Positions 43,992 through 52,870 of a DNA stretch of 64,000 nucleotides are shown here, piece after piece. The stretch's first letter is position 1. Every line of letters begins with the position of its first letter. The translations under genes and the position numbers were made by a program. The DNA is from Vibrio nitrifigilis (GTDB taxonomy: Bacteria; Pseudomonadota; Gammaproteobacteria; Enterobacterales; Vibrionaceae): contig NZ_JADPMR010000004.1 in assembly GCF_015686695.1 (NCBI RefSeq), positions 868,001 through 932,000 of the forward strand, given 5' to 3'. The notes beneath the pieces were generated by a model. It searched no databases, was not told where the DNA came from, and saw nothing but the letters and a program-made list of their open reading frames with translations.

Positions 43992-45131
43992 TCAGTTCAG
44001 TGCTGGGGTTTCCCAAAGATTAAGGGAGACACCAATGCCTTGTTCCAGTGCGTTGCGATACAGTTTGGTGCCCCAAGCCACATCTTCAACAGGCATTCCG
44101 CCAACAGACATGATGATGATTTCCTCATCATTTTTACGCCCTGGCGCATCCCCTGCGACAATCTTACCGATGTCTTCTAAGTTATCTAAGGTAATCAGCC
44201 CTTCTTCGATCATATCCATAAAGCGCACACCAATAATTGGAATATGGTGGTGGGCCGGTTTTGGCGCTTCTTCAAACCATGCTTGGTAAAGGCCTGTGTT
44301 ATCCAGCACTTTACGTACATCGTTTTGTTCCATTGCCTCATCTAAACGGCAGTATGCTGGCATAGCAAGAAAAGCACCCGGTTTTACCCATTCACGTTTG
44401 ACTTCTGGATAGGTGCTTGGGTCGCCAGTTTCACCTGAGTTACAGTAAGTGACGATATCGGAATCGCGCACAATCTCTTCAATGGTATCCACCACTTGAA
44501 CGGTTTTGATTTGTGGGTAAGTGGCGGCGACCCAAGTCATAAAGCTGTCGAGACTTTTTTGTCCGCGGCCTTTAACTTTGATGGTATCAATCTCTGGGCA
44601 TTCAGAAATAAAGGCGGCGACCGCTGTTTTGCCCATGACACCCGGACCAAGTAAACCGATCACTTTGGAATCTTTGCGTGCTAAATGACGTGCGCCAACG
44701 CCCGGTACCGCACCAGTGCGATAAGCCGATAGTAAATTCGCCGACATATAAGCGAGAGGCGCTCCGGTTTCAACATCATTGAGAATAAACATCAAAATAG
44801 AACGTGGTAGGCCTTTTTCGCGGTTAGCGATATTAGAGCCGTACCATTTCACACCACAGGTTTGAAAATCCCCACCAAGATAAGCAGGCATAGCCATTAA
44901 ACGGCGATCGGCCGTTGGTTTAGGCATCATCGGAAAAGGAGATTCTTCCGGAAAGGTAATCATGGCTCCGTGCGAATCATTATTCGCGCCCGCCATGCGG
45001 TAATCACCTTTGTAGAGTAATTCGAACATCTCTTCCATTGCATCAACACATTGGGGCATGTCGGTAACCCCCGCTTTGATCATGTCGGGTTCTGAGAGGT
45101 AAAGAAAATCTATCTTGGTATTTGCTGACAT
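43992..45131 (-). CDS. Ornithine cyclodeaminase/mu-crystallin family (tyramine oxidase subunit B type)
   Basis: 379 residues. NAD-binding loop in GLLGPGVMGKTAVAAF, active-site region MAMPAYLGGDFQTCGVKWYG, and SANLLSAYRTGAVPGVGARH. It is closest to proteins annotated as tyramine oxidase subunit B, a name with little biochemical support. Ornithine-cyclodeaminase-fold enzymes act on amino acids or imines with NAD(P). With the APC permease downstream and an AraC regulator diverging upstream, it forms a small amino-acid or amine utilisation locus. Confidence 0.82.
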   Translation of the reverse strand: MSANTKIDFLYLSEPDMIKAGVTDMPQCVDAMEEMFELLYKGDYRMAGANNDSHGAMITFPEESPFPMMPKPTADRRLMAMPAYLGGDFQTCGVKWYGSNIANREKGLPRSILMFILNDVETGAPLAYMSANLLSAYRTGAVPGVGARHLARKDSKVIGLLGPGVMGKTAVAAFISECPEIDTIKVKGRGQKSLDSFMTWVAATYPQIKTVQVVDTIEEIVRDSDIVTYCNSGETGDPSTYPEVKREWVKPGAFLAMPAYCRLDEAMEQNDVRKVLDNTGLYQAWFEEAPKPAHHHIPIIGVRFMDMIEEGLITLDNLEDIGKIVAGDAPGRKNDEEIIIMSVGGMPVEDVAWGTKLYRNALEQGIGVSLNLWETPALN

Positions 45132-45394
45132 ACGTCCACCTATTGCACTTGTTATCCATCACTGACATGCCGTTCCTAAATTTGGTGATAGGGCTATAAC
45201 TATCGCCAAAGACATGAGCCGTTATTGAGTTTGACAAGGTGATTTAGTGCTGTATTGAATTTTTGCGACATTGGCAGGGTGAAGTGAAGTTCAGAGAACT
45301 GGCTGCTAAATGGCGTGAAATTTGCTTAATTTACAGTAAGAGAAAAATAACCATACCGACAATGGCACACAAACGGGCCCACAAGGAGTGAATT

Positions 45395-46228
45395 ATGACT
45401 GACATTATCGCAAGGCAACATGTTGCGGGCATTCATTCAAAACAGCCTTGGTTTGTGCTCAGTGCATCGCAGTTTTATACCCATCAAACGCCCAAACATC
45501 CTTATATTTCCCATTTTTATAGTTTTACGATGGACTGTGAAGCGGGAGAAACCATCGCTATCCCTGATGGCTGTGTTGATTTACTGTTTGATTGTGATAA
45601 TGAAAACCCTGCAAGTTTGGTATGTGGAACCACATTACAAGCGCGTGAAGTGCGCTTTAACCCTCACCACTCCTACTTTGGCGTGCGTTTTATTCCTGGT
45701 ATTGTGCCCGATTTTCTCAATGTGATTGCGGCTGAATTAATCGAGCAACAGTCCAGCCTTACTGATGTTGTCTGTGATAGCAACTACATTTGTGAACAGG
45801 TGGTGAAAGCCGATTCGTTTATGGCTCGTGTCAATTTGATTAACTCTTTTTTAGAACAGAAACAGGCTCGTATCCCTTCACGTTTAACGTCGCAATTAGT
45901 TGCAAAGATTTGCGCGGAGAAAGGCAATATCCAAGTACAAGATTTAGAACGTTATTCTGGCTATACCACCCGCACCTTACAACGACAATTTCAGCAAGAT
46001 ATTGGCCTTACACCGAAGACTTTTATTCGGGCGATTCGCTGCCAATCTGCGGTATACAGCATTAATCATCTCGATAACGTGACCTTCACTGACCTTGCAT
46101 CTGGCCTAGGCTTTAGCGACCAAGCCCACTTTCTACGTGAGTTTAAAAAGCTGGTGCACGCCACTCCGATGCAATACCAACATAAAGTGCAGCAAAACCA
46201 ATATCTCGACCACCTCACCACGTGGTAA
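45395..46228 (+). CDS. AraC-family transcriptional regulator
   Basis: 277 residues. The N-terminal sensing domain (about 20-150: IPDGCVDLLFDCDNE, FGVRFIPGIVPDFL) is of the type common in AraC proteins related to AdpA/ArgR-like sensors. C-terminal double HTH (about 175-265: DLERYSGYTTRTLQRQFQQD and DLASGLGFSDQAHFLREFKK). AAGGAG precedes the ATG. It diverges from the ornithine-cyclodeaminase-family gene with 263 bp between, and is probably its regulator. Confidence 0.9.
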   Translation: MTDIIARQHVAGIHSKQPWFVLSASQFYTHQTPKHPYISHFYSFTMDCEAGETIAIPDGCVDLLFDCDNENPASLVCGTTLQAREVRFNPHHSYFGVRFIPGIVPDFLNVIAAELIEQQSSLTDVVCDSNYICEQVVKADSFMARVNLINSFLEQKQARIPSRLTSQLVAKICAEKGNIQVQDLERYSGYTTRTLQRQFQQDIGLTPKTFIRAIRCQSAVYSINHLDNVTFTDLASGLGFSDQAHFLREFKKLVHATPMQYQHKVQQNQYLDHLTTW

Positions 46229-46231
46229 ATA

Positions 46232-46249
46232 TTGGTGCAAATGCACCAA
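46232..46249 (+). other. Small hairpin after the AraC gene
   Basis: TTGGTGC-AAAT-GCACCAA, a perfect 7-bp stem starting three bases past the stop, without a T-tract. It may support termination together with the stem-loop that follows. Confidence 0.35.
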
Positions 46250-46260
46250 AATAAAACAAA

Positions 46261-46284
46261 AAAGCCTCGTAGAGACGAGGCTTT
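46261..46284. terminator. Bidirectional terminator between AraC and efflux operon
   Basis: AAAGCCTCGT-AGAG-ACGAGGCTTT. On the minus strand it is followed by TTTGTTTTATTTTGG, a strong signal for the efflux operon; on the plus strand it lies 32 bases past the AraC gene. Confidence 0.85.
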
Positions 46285-46356
46285 GTATGGTTTGCGCTAG
46301 AACCCATCACATCGAAAGAAAATACGCTTTCTTACATGATAGCTGACTTACTCTCG

Positions 46357-47853
46357 CTAATGAGCGGCACTGGCTTTCTTCGTAAAGAAGATAAACGGCA
46401 CCAATATCAGTAACATGACCATCAAGAACGTAAACAGATCAATCGTTGACATCATGTACGATTGATTGGTGATAGTGCCATTGATGTTTTCGAGATATGA
46501 CAAACCACCGTGCTGAACATCTTGCGCGACCAGTGGGTTATAACTCGAAATATGCTCTGACATCACGGAGTGATGTAACGCGGCATTATGCGCCCAAAAC
46601 CAACTGGTTAAAGACGAAGCAAAACTGGCGCCGATGGTACGAATAAAGGTCGATAACGATGCAGCATCCGCCACATCAGACCCATGCAGATCCGACAGCA
46701 AAATGGTCGTCATTGGCATAAAGAACAAAGCAATACCAATTCCCATAAAGAGCTGAATCCAAGCGACCGTAGCAAAATCCACATCAGTATTAAAGCGTGC
46801 CCGCGCATAACAGGTCATGGCAATCACAACAAAGGAACCCGCCGCTAAAACGCGCATGTCCATCTTATGACCAAACTTGCCCAATATTGGCGTTAAAAAC
46901 AGTGGTAATACCCCCATTGGTGCACAAGCTAGCCCGGCCCATAATGCGGTGTACCCCATATTACTTTGTAGCCATTGCGGCAAAATCAAGTTGATGCTGA
47001 AAAAGCCAGCATAACCACAGGTTAAGATGATCGTACCAATGCAGAAATTGCGATTACGAAACAGTTTGAGGTTGATGATCGGATTATCATCCGTCAGCTC
47101 CCAAATCACCATAAACACCAACATAATAACCGCAAAGATAGAGCCACCAATAATCCAAGGGTTAGAGAACCAATCCAGATCATTGCCTTTATCGAGTACG
47201 ACTTGCAGAACACCGACACCTAACGCCATGGTGGCTAAACCAATCACGTCGAGTTTCACGATTTGAGGTGTGTGTGGACGCCCTTTCATCTGTTGTAATA
47301 CCACCAGCACGGTAAAAATACCGATCGGGATATTAATAAAGAAGATCCACGGCCAACTGTAATCATAGGTTAGCCAACCGCCTAAGATTGGCCCGAGTAT
47401 CGGCCCAACCACCGCCACCATACCGATTAAAGCCAGCGCCATATGCCGTTTGTCTTTAGGAAAGATCGACATTAAAAGAACCTGACTGACCGGAAATAAC
47501 GGCGCTGCTGCCAAACCTTGCAAGGTACGGAACACCACTAACTGGCTCATGGTTTGCGAGACGCCACACATCAACGACATCAGGCTAAACAAGATAAGAG
47601 CGCCGACATACAAACGCACTTCCCCTACCCGACGACTTAGCCAAGCCGTGATGGGCAAACCAATCGCGTTACTGACGGTAAATGAGGTAATCACCCACGT
47701 ACCTTGGTTAAGACTGACGCCCATGTTACCTGCGATGGTTGGCAGTGACACGTTGGCAATGGTCGAGTCGAGAACCTGCATAAATACGCCTAACGAAATG
47801 GCGAAGACACACAACGCCATGTTCGCGGGTCGAAATTGTTGCTGCTCACTCAT
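46357..47853 (-). CDS. emrB: DHA2-family MFS drug efflux pump (EmrB type)
   Basis: 498 residues with 14 TM helices. DHA2 motifs are visible: VLDSTIANVSLPTIAGNMG, the motif-A loop WLSRRVGEVRLYVGA, and the motif-C region GPILGPILGGWLTYDYSWPW. It couples proton entry to drug extrusion through the adjacent membrane-fusion protein and outer-membrane channel. It is the last gene of a marR-nodT-emrA-emrB operon, 12 bp downstream of emrA. Substrates cannot be predicted; vibrio relatives export bile salts, uncouplers and lipophilic drugs. Confidence 0.92.
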   Translation of the reverse strand: MSEQQQFRPANMALCVFAISLGVFMQVLDSTIANVSLPTIAGNMGVSLNQGTWVITSFTVSNAIGLPITAWLSRRVGEVRLYVGALILFSLMSLMCGVSQTMSQLVVFRTLQGLAAAPLFPVSQVLLMSIFPKDKRHMALALIGMVAVVGPILGPILGGWLTYDYSWPWIFFINIPIGIFTVLVVLQQMKGRPHTPQIVKLDVIGLATMALGVGVLQVVLDKGNDLDWFSNPWIIGGSIFAVIMLVFMVIWELTDDNPIINLKLFRNRNFCIGTIILTCGYAGFFSINLILPQWLQSNMGYTALWAGLACAPMGVLPLFLTPILGKFGHKMDMRVLAAGSFVVIAMTCYARARFNTDVDFATVAWIQLFMGIGIALFFMPMTTILLSDLHGSDVADAASLSTFIRTIGASFASSLTSWFWAHNAALHHSVMSEHISSYNPLVAQDVQHGGLSYLENINGTITNQSYMMSTIDLFTFLMVMLLILVPFIFFTKKASAAH

Positions 47854-47865
47854 AGCAGACCCTTA

Positions 47866-49056
47866 TTACTCTTTTGCCAAGAATTTTTGCGTGGCTGAAT
47901 CGTTTTCATCAATGATGCGATCCACCAGCGATTCAACACCGGCTAGTGACTGGCTGTAAACATCCGTTTTAAACAGCGCTTTATCAGAACTAGTACGCGA
48001 CAGTAATGCACCCTCTTTATTTGAGGTATCCACTTCTGCGGTCATGGATAAACCGATACGGAGCGGATGCGCAGTCAGCTCTTTATCATCGAGTTTGATA
48101 CGCACAGGTAAACGTTGCACTACTTTGATCCAGTTACCCGTTGCATTTTGCGCAGGTAACACAGAGAACGCGCTGCCAGTACCGATACCTAGGCTTTCAA
48201 CCGTACCGTGGAACACCACATCATCACCGTAGAGGTCAGAAATCAGATTCACTTTTTGACCAAGGCGCATATCTGTTAACTGAGTCTCTTTAAAGTTGGC
48301 ATCAACCCACACTTGATTCAGTGGCACAACCGACATCAGTGTCGAGCTTTGTGAAATACGTTGACCGACCTGTACGTTACGTTGGGCAACGTAACCAGAA
48401 ACAGGAGCGACTAACACGGTGCGGCGTTTGTCCAAATAGGTTTTCTTCACGTTAGCAATCGCCGCTTTTACCAATGGATGCGTTTCTACTGTGGTATTTT
48501 GTACCGCAGCTTTACGCGCTTGCAATTGCTGTTTAGCGGCCGCTAAATCTTGGCTTGCAGAGTTCATTACATCACGCGCATGGCTGAGTTCTTCGCGCGA
48601 TAAGCCGCCCGCTTTTACCATGTTTTTACGACGATTGTAGTCACTTTGCGCTTGCTCTAAAGCAATCGTTTTGGTCTTGACTACTGCTTTTGCTTGCTCA
48701 AGATCGTTGAAGAGCGCGCGCACTTGGCGCACCGTTTGGCCTAAGTTTGCTTCCGCATTTTCAAAAGCGATGTTGGCATCAGCATCATCAAGGTAAACCA
48801 ATGGCTGACCTTGTTTCACATAATCACCATCATCAACATTGATGCGTGTAACGGTGCCCGTCAACTCTGGCGTAATTTGCACTAAGTTGCCGTTCACATA
48901 AGCATCTTCTGTTTCTTCTTCGCCAACGACAAAGTTGAAGTAGTAAAAACTACTTGAGATAGCAGCAATCAATAACACAAGCGCAAAAATGGTCAGGCTC
49001 TTTTTGCGTTTCTGTTGGTTATTCGTCACCGCGGGTTCGCTGTTGTTATCTTGCAT
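47866..49056 (-). CDS. emrA: HlyD-family membrane fusion protein (EmrA type)
   Basis: 396 residues. Cytoplasmic tail (QQKRKKS), one TM (about 20-40), then a lipoyl/barrel domain (TEDAYVNGNLVQITPELTGT), a coiled-coil hairpin (about 85-190, ARDVMNSASQDLAAAKQQLQ) and the second half (VLVAPVSGYVAQRNVQVGQR). The C-terminal 35 residues beyond DTSNKEG are longer than in E. coli EmrA. It bridges EmrB to the outer-membrane factor, completing a tripartite pump. Confidence 0.92.
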   Translation of the reverse strand: MQDNNSEPAVTNNQQKRKKSLTIFALVLLIAAISSSFYYFNFVVGEEETEDAYVNGNLVQITPELTGTVTRINVDDGDYVKQGQPLVYLDDADANIAFENAEANLGQTVRQVRALFNDLEQAKAVVKTKTIALEQAQSDYNRRKNMVKAGGLSREELSHARDVMNSASQDLAAAKQQLQARKAAVQNTTVETHPLVKAAIANVKKTYLDKRRTVLVAPVSGYVAQRNVQVGQRISQSSTLMSVVPLNQVWVDANFKETQLTDMRLGQKVNLISDLYGDDVVFHGTVESLGIGTGSAFSVLPAQNATGNWIKVVQRLPVRIKLDDKELTAHPLRIGLSMTAEVDTSNKEGALLSRTSSDKALFKTDVYSQSLAGVESLVDRIIDENDSATQKFLAKE

Positions 49057-49077
49057 AATATAAAACCTTAAAAATCA

Positions 49078-50526
49078 TCAATGTGCTGCAGTGGATGAAT
49101 CATCTGCGGGTTGAGTGTCATGAAAGCCGCCACCGAGTACTTTTACTAGGGCTACTTGCTTTTCTTGTTGTTGGTTTTGTAGTTCGGTTAAAGCCGATTC
49201 AGCTTGAAGTAAACGCTGTTCCGCCATTAGCACTTCGAGTTGACTGCCCATTCCAGATTGATAGCGCTTTTCTGTAATGTGGTAACTCTTCTCAGCCAAA
49301 CGCACGCTGTTTTGCGCATCATTTAACTGATTGGCTGACGATTTCAGCGCTAAAATCGTGTCGGCAACATCACCAAGCGCGTTAACCAATGTGCGATTGT
49401 ATTGCGCGACCGCGCTGTCGTAATCGGCTGTATCGGAAATCAAATCTGCTTTTAAGTGCTGAGTAAATATGGGTAATGAAATCGCAGGGGTTACACGCCA
49501 TGAACGACTGACATCCTCAAACATGGCATCGCCCATTATGGCTTTAAAACCCGCTGTCGCGCTTAAATTCAGATTGGGATAAAACTTTGTTTTTGCCGCA
49601 TCAATATTTTTAACTGCGGCTTCAACACGCCATTTCGCTGCAACAATATCTGGGCGATGAGCAATAAGATTCGCCGGCAAATTTGCCGGTAATGTCAGAT
49701 CGGTACTCATTTCAGAACTTGGGCGTTGAATAGTTTTTGCGATATCTGGACCAGCCCCGACTAACGTTGCTAACGCATTCTTAAGCTGTTTGATTGCCAA
49801 TGTGCGTTTTTTCAATGTTTGTCGCGCAGATGCCGCGTTACTTTGCGCCGTATACAGTTTGTCTTTCGAGGTCAAACCGTTATCGAGTAAGCGCTTTGTA
49901 ATCGTGACAATACCTTGCGTGCGTTGCAGATCTTTATGTGCTAAATCTTTTAGGCGATACGCACTCGCCAGTTGAATATAGTTCGTCGTAATTGCACTAG
50001 ATAACGTGATTTTTGCCGCTTGGTGATCAATCGCGGCTGCGTGTTGTTGGTTAACACTGGCTTCCCAAGCATCACGTTCCCCACCCCATAAATCGAATGA
50101 GTAATTACCGTTTAAACCTAAGTTATAAACCGTACCATACTGATTACCCTGATAGCTGTAATCTTCTGAACGAGAGAGTCGAGTTCGAGCCAACCCTGCT
50201 TGCGCGTCTAGGGTAGGATCGAATTGCGCATCCGCCGCCATGACAGACGCTGATGCTTTCTTTAGATTCGCGTTAGCCAATTGAATTGAAGGGCTATTTT
50301 TAAGAGCACGCGCAATCAGTTGATTAAGCTGTGGGTCATTTAATACCGTCCACCAATCCTGTTTTGGCCAAGCAGCATCAGAAAGATGCGCGTGCGCCAA
50401 ACTCTGGCTATGTTCCAAAATCGATTTTTGGTTCATATGGTTAGTGGGTTTGATATTACTTGGCGCAGCACAGCCATATAAAAATGTGACAGAGAGAATG
50501 GCGGCCAAAGGCGTCAATTTAATCAT
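49078..50526 (-). CDS. Outer-membrane efflux lipoprotein (NodT/OprM type)
   Basis: 482 residues. Lipoprotein signal with lipobox FLYGC (Cys19), then two OEP repeats of the TolC type (about 60-250 and 260-460) with coiled-coil helices (NSPSIQLANANLKKASASVM, LADTILALKSSANQLNDAQN). It starts with an ATGA overlap with the MarR gene (four bases) and lies 21 bp before emrA. It supplies the outer-membrane exit of the pump, so the operon does not depend on chromosomal TolC. Confidence 0.92.
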   Translation of the reverse strand: MIKLTPLAAILSVTFLYGCAAPSNIKPTNHMNQKSILEHSQSLAHAHLSDAAWPKQDWWTVLNDPQLNQLIARALKNSPSIQLANANLKKASASVMAADAQFDPTLDAQAGLARTRLSRSEDYSYQGNQYGTVYNLGLNGNYSFDLWGGERDAWEASVNQQHAAAIDHQAAKITLSSAITTNYIQLASAYRLKDLAHKDLQRTQGIVTITKRLLDNGLTSKDKLYTAQSNAASARQTLKKRTLAIKQLKNALATLVGAGPDIAKTIQRPSSEMSTDLTLPANLPANLIAHRPDIVAAKWRVEAAVKNIDAAKTKFYPNLNLSATAGFKAIMGDAMFEDVSRSWRVTPAISLPIFTQHLKADLISDTADYDSAVAQYNRTLVNALGDVADTILALKSSANQLNDAQNSVRLAEKSYHITEKRYQSGMGSQLEVLMAEQRLLQAESALTELQNQQQEKQVALVKVLGGGFHDTQPADDSSTAAH

Positions 50527-51023
50527 TTTGTTCCCCGTTTTAATTGCTGCAAACAGACGTCATCGATGGACGACATCACTATTTTTCTAAGGCAGTGACG
50601 AAGTTGTTGTTTTTCTTCCACCGTTAACGCCTGTTCTAATTCATCTAATGCGTTCATAGCTAATGGCATCCCATGCTCCACGGTTAAGCGGCCCTTTTCA
50701 GTCAAATCCAAGAGAAACGAACGACGGTCATCCGGGTCAGGCAAGCGTTTAATCAGCCCTTTCTTTTCCAGACGGTCGATCATACGAGTGATGCTACTTT
50801 TATCGACATTGAGCATTTTCCCGATATCGGAAGGACGATAATTCTCAAATTTTTTAATTTGAAACAATACTTTAGCTTGCGTTGCCGTGAGTTCTTCAAT
50901 CATTTCAGGCGAAGCGAGATACTGATCGAGCAAACGATCTTTTAACTGATCAGTTTTACCTAATAGGAAACCAATGTTGTCCAAAATGTAGGGAAAAAAC
51001 TCGTCTTTTTCGTCGTCTGTCAT
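50523..51023 (-). CDS. MarR-family repressor of the efflux operon
   Basis: 166 residues, winged-helix MarR fold (ELTATQAKVLFQIKKFENYR, IGKMLNVDKSSITRMIDRLE, wing LIKRLPDPDDRRSFLL). It is the first gene of the operon and its start overlaps a strong promoter region with a perfect palindrome 29 bp upstream. By analogy with EmrR/MprA it represses the operon and is released by the exported drugs. Confidence 0.93.
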   Translation of the reverse strand: MTDDEKDEFFPYILDNIGFLLGKTDQLKDRLLDQYLASPEMIEELTATQAKVLFQIKKFENYRPSDIGKMLNVDKSSITRMIDRLEKKGLIKRLPDPDDRRSFLLDLTEKGRLTVEHGMPLAMNALDELEQALTVEEKQQLRHCLRKIVMSSIDDVCLQQLKRGTK

Positions 51024-51051
51024 GAAGAGTCACCTTTAGTTGTCAGTGCAA

Positions 51052-51069
51052 TAGTTGCATTAGCAACTA
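51052..51069. promoter_or_regulatory. MarR operator palindrome
   Basis: TAGTTGC-ATTA-GCAACTA is a perfect 18-bp inverted repeat lying immediately downstream of the -10, around the likely start site. Binding there would block transcription of marR-nodT-emrAB. Confidence 0.75.
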
Positions 51070-51098
51070 AATATAGTGATCAATATTGTATAAGTCAA
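51070..51098 (-). promoter_or_regulatory. Sigma-70 promoter of the efflux operon
   Basis: On the minus strand TTGACT (51098-51093), a 17-base spacer, and TATATT (51075-51070). The start site would fall within the 18-bp palindrome at 51052-51069. Confidence 0.75.
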
Positions 51099-51274
51099 CG
51101 CTAATCAGCAAAAGTTAACATTGAATTTTGTGATATGAAACAAGACGCGAGCCAAGAGAAAGTTAATGTCTGGTCAAGACCAATTATCGAGCCTTTTATC
51201 AATTAAAATAGCTATTTAACAAAAGGCATGGTAATGCTAACCCAATGACGTTTTATCATTAAAAAAACCATCTC

Positions 51275-51340
51275 TACCCAATCACTTCAAGATGCTATTT
51301 CAGAGAAAATAGTTTCACTCTTAGGCAACGCGCTGACTGA
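51275..51340. repeat. Degenerate partial copy of the dispersed palindromic repeat
   Basis: TACCCAATCACTTCAAGATG, then CTATTTCAGAGAAAAT and CTCTTAGGCAACGCGCTGA, follow the left end of the long copy at 33964 with about one change in five. The right end is not recognisable. Nearby TTCAGCGCGC (51391-51400) may be the decayed internal partner of GCGCTGA. It lies in the 450-bp gap between marR and the DUF1294 gene, which otherwise holds only the marR promoter and operator. Confidence 0.6.
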
Positions 51341-51473
51341 TCGACATAAAAAGCAGGATACGATTATCCATCGTATCGCCATCACGTAAATTCAGCGCGC
51401 TTTATAACGATTCACTCAGTAAGGGTAAAGTCGGCACAACAGTTATGAGCACGGTGTCATAATTTGCCAGTTT

Positions 51474-51851
51474 TTAGCTATCAAAACGAATCCAGCTGTG
51501 TACAGCCTGCAGCAGCGACTGGTGGTAAACATATAACACGACCACAGCGATGATATTGAGTAAGGTGCAAAGCCATAACCAGGTTTTAAATGGTTGTTTT
51601 TGTGTTTTATGGCGAAAAAGCGTCTGCCCTATCAATGCCCCGGGCCAACCGCCCAGTAATGTCCAACCATGCAATGTTTTCTCTGGCGTTCGCCAGCAGC
51701 CTTTGATCGACGCACGTTTATCTACGCCATACATGATTAAGGTAATCAGACTCATCAAGCCAAAATAAAGCGGAATGATCATCGGCCAGGCATAAAACCA
51801 ATACAGCTCCACTAAGCCGCCAAGAAAAACGCTACTTAATAATACGGGCAT
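51474..51851 (-). CDS. DUF1294 membrane protein
   Basis: 125 residues. Four hydrophobic segments surround the family motif YGVDKRASIKGCWRTPEKTL followed by GGWPGALIGQTLFRHKTQK. Some members are fused to an N-terminal cold-shock domain; this one is not. Function unknown. GGAG lies 12 bases upstream of the ATG, rather far. It appears as a single gene. Confidence 0.82.
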   Translation of the reverse strand: MPVLLSSVFLGGLVELYWFYAWPMIIPLYFGLMSLITLIMYGVDKRASIKGCWRTPEKTLHGWTLLGGWPGALIGQTLFRHKTQKQPFKTWLWLCTLLNIIAVVVLYVYHQSLLQAVHSWIRFDS

Positions 51852-52145
51852 AGTGATGAGTTACTCCAAATCAGCCACAAATACGCTCACAGGATGACGG
51901 CATAGACTCGCGCCTGTGTCATCACTGCGTTGAAAGGAGGTTATTTATAGCAGAACTCAGCAAAAGGTGAATACTCCATTACGGCACAAATATTGATAAC
52001 TCATGAATTAAGTGACAAATCAAAGCGCTTTTAATCATTAAGGCAAGTTATCTGCTCTTTTTGTGTGCATACGAACATAAAAAGGTGCAAGACAAGCCGC
52101 TAAGTCACTGACAGTTGAGAGGAACTTGTTGGAAATAAAACCATT

Positions 52146-52775
52146 ATGAACAATCAGTTAGAACTATTTAAACGTATAGCAGCCTTTTTGGCACAACAGA
52201 TGCAAAACTGTGAATTTGTGGTTCATGACCTGAGTAATTTAGAACATTCAATTACTTATATCGGTAATGGTCATATAAGTGGCCGAGAGATCGGCGATTC
52301 TGCAACCGACTTGGTGTTAAAGGTTTTGCGTAACAAGGATCATTTAACCCGTGATTATACCCAAATCTATAACAGCGCGGCAGAGAACAATACTCGATTT
52401 CATTCGTCGACATTTTTTATTAAAGAGCAAGATCACCTAGTTGGCTTACTTTGTATTAATGAGGATTTAACCCATTTCCAGAATGTCTTTGATGCGGTAT
52501 CAAGCATATTAGGAAAAACACAGCAGCAAGAAGCGCATGTTGTCTCTGAGCGCTTGGTGCCAACGATTGATAGCTTACCAGTCAATGTGATTGATGAGCT
52601 TATTCAAAAACGAATTCATAATATCAATCACTTGACCAAAGAAGAGCGAATTGACGTGGTAAAAGAACTCGATAAAAAAGGCGTATTTTTGATTAAAGGC
52701 TCAATCAACCAAGTCGCCAAAACACTGAAGGTGTCAGAGGCAACCATGTACCGATACTTACAAGCGATTAAATAA
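52146..52775 (+). CDS. YheO-type PAS/HTH transcriptional regulator
   Basis: 209 residues. N-terminal YheO-like PAS domain (about 5-115: LAQQMQNCEFVVHDLSNLEH, ITYIGNGHISGREIGDSATD, GLLCINED) and a C-terminal DauR-type HTH (about 140-205: TKEERIDVVKELDKKGVFLI, INQVAKTLKVSEATMYRYLQ). Relatives regulate D-amino acid and other amino acid catabolism. It lies 95 bp upstream of the aminotransferase gene on the same strand, so it is probably the controlling protein and may be cotranscribed. Confidence 0.85.
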   Translation: MNNQLELFKRIAAFLAQQMQNCEFVVHDLSNLEHSITYIGNGHISGREIGDSATDLVLKVLRNKDHLTRDYTQIYNSAAENNTRFHSSTFFIKEQDHLVGLLCINEDLTHFQNVFDAVSSILGKTQQQEAHVVSERLVPTIDSLPVNVIDELIQKRIHNINHLTKEERIDVVKELDKKGVFLIKGSINQVAKTLKVSEATMYRYLQAIK

Positions 52776-52870
52776 TTTTTTTCGCACCTAAATGATAATT
52801 TTTTATCAACTTGAGAAAACTTTTATTACGCATGACGTGTAGCACACGTATTTAGTTCACGGAGGAATTC

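Noticed and set aside
46232..46249. TTGGTGC/GCACCAA stem as an operator
   Set aside because: It lies just past the AraC stop and next to a terminator, so it is more likely part of the transcript end.
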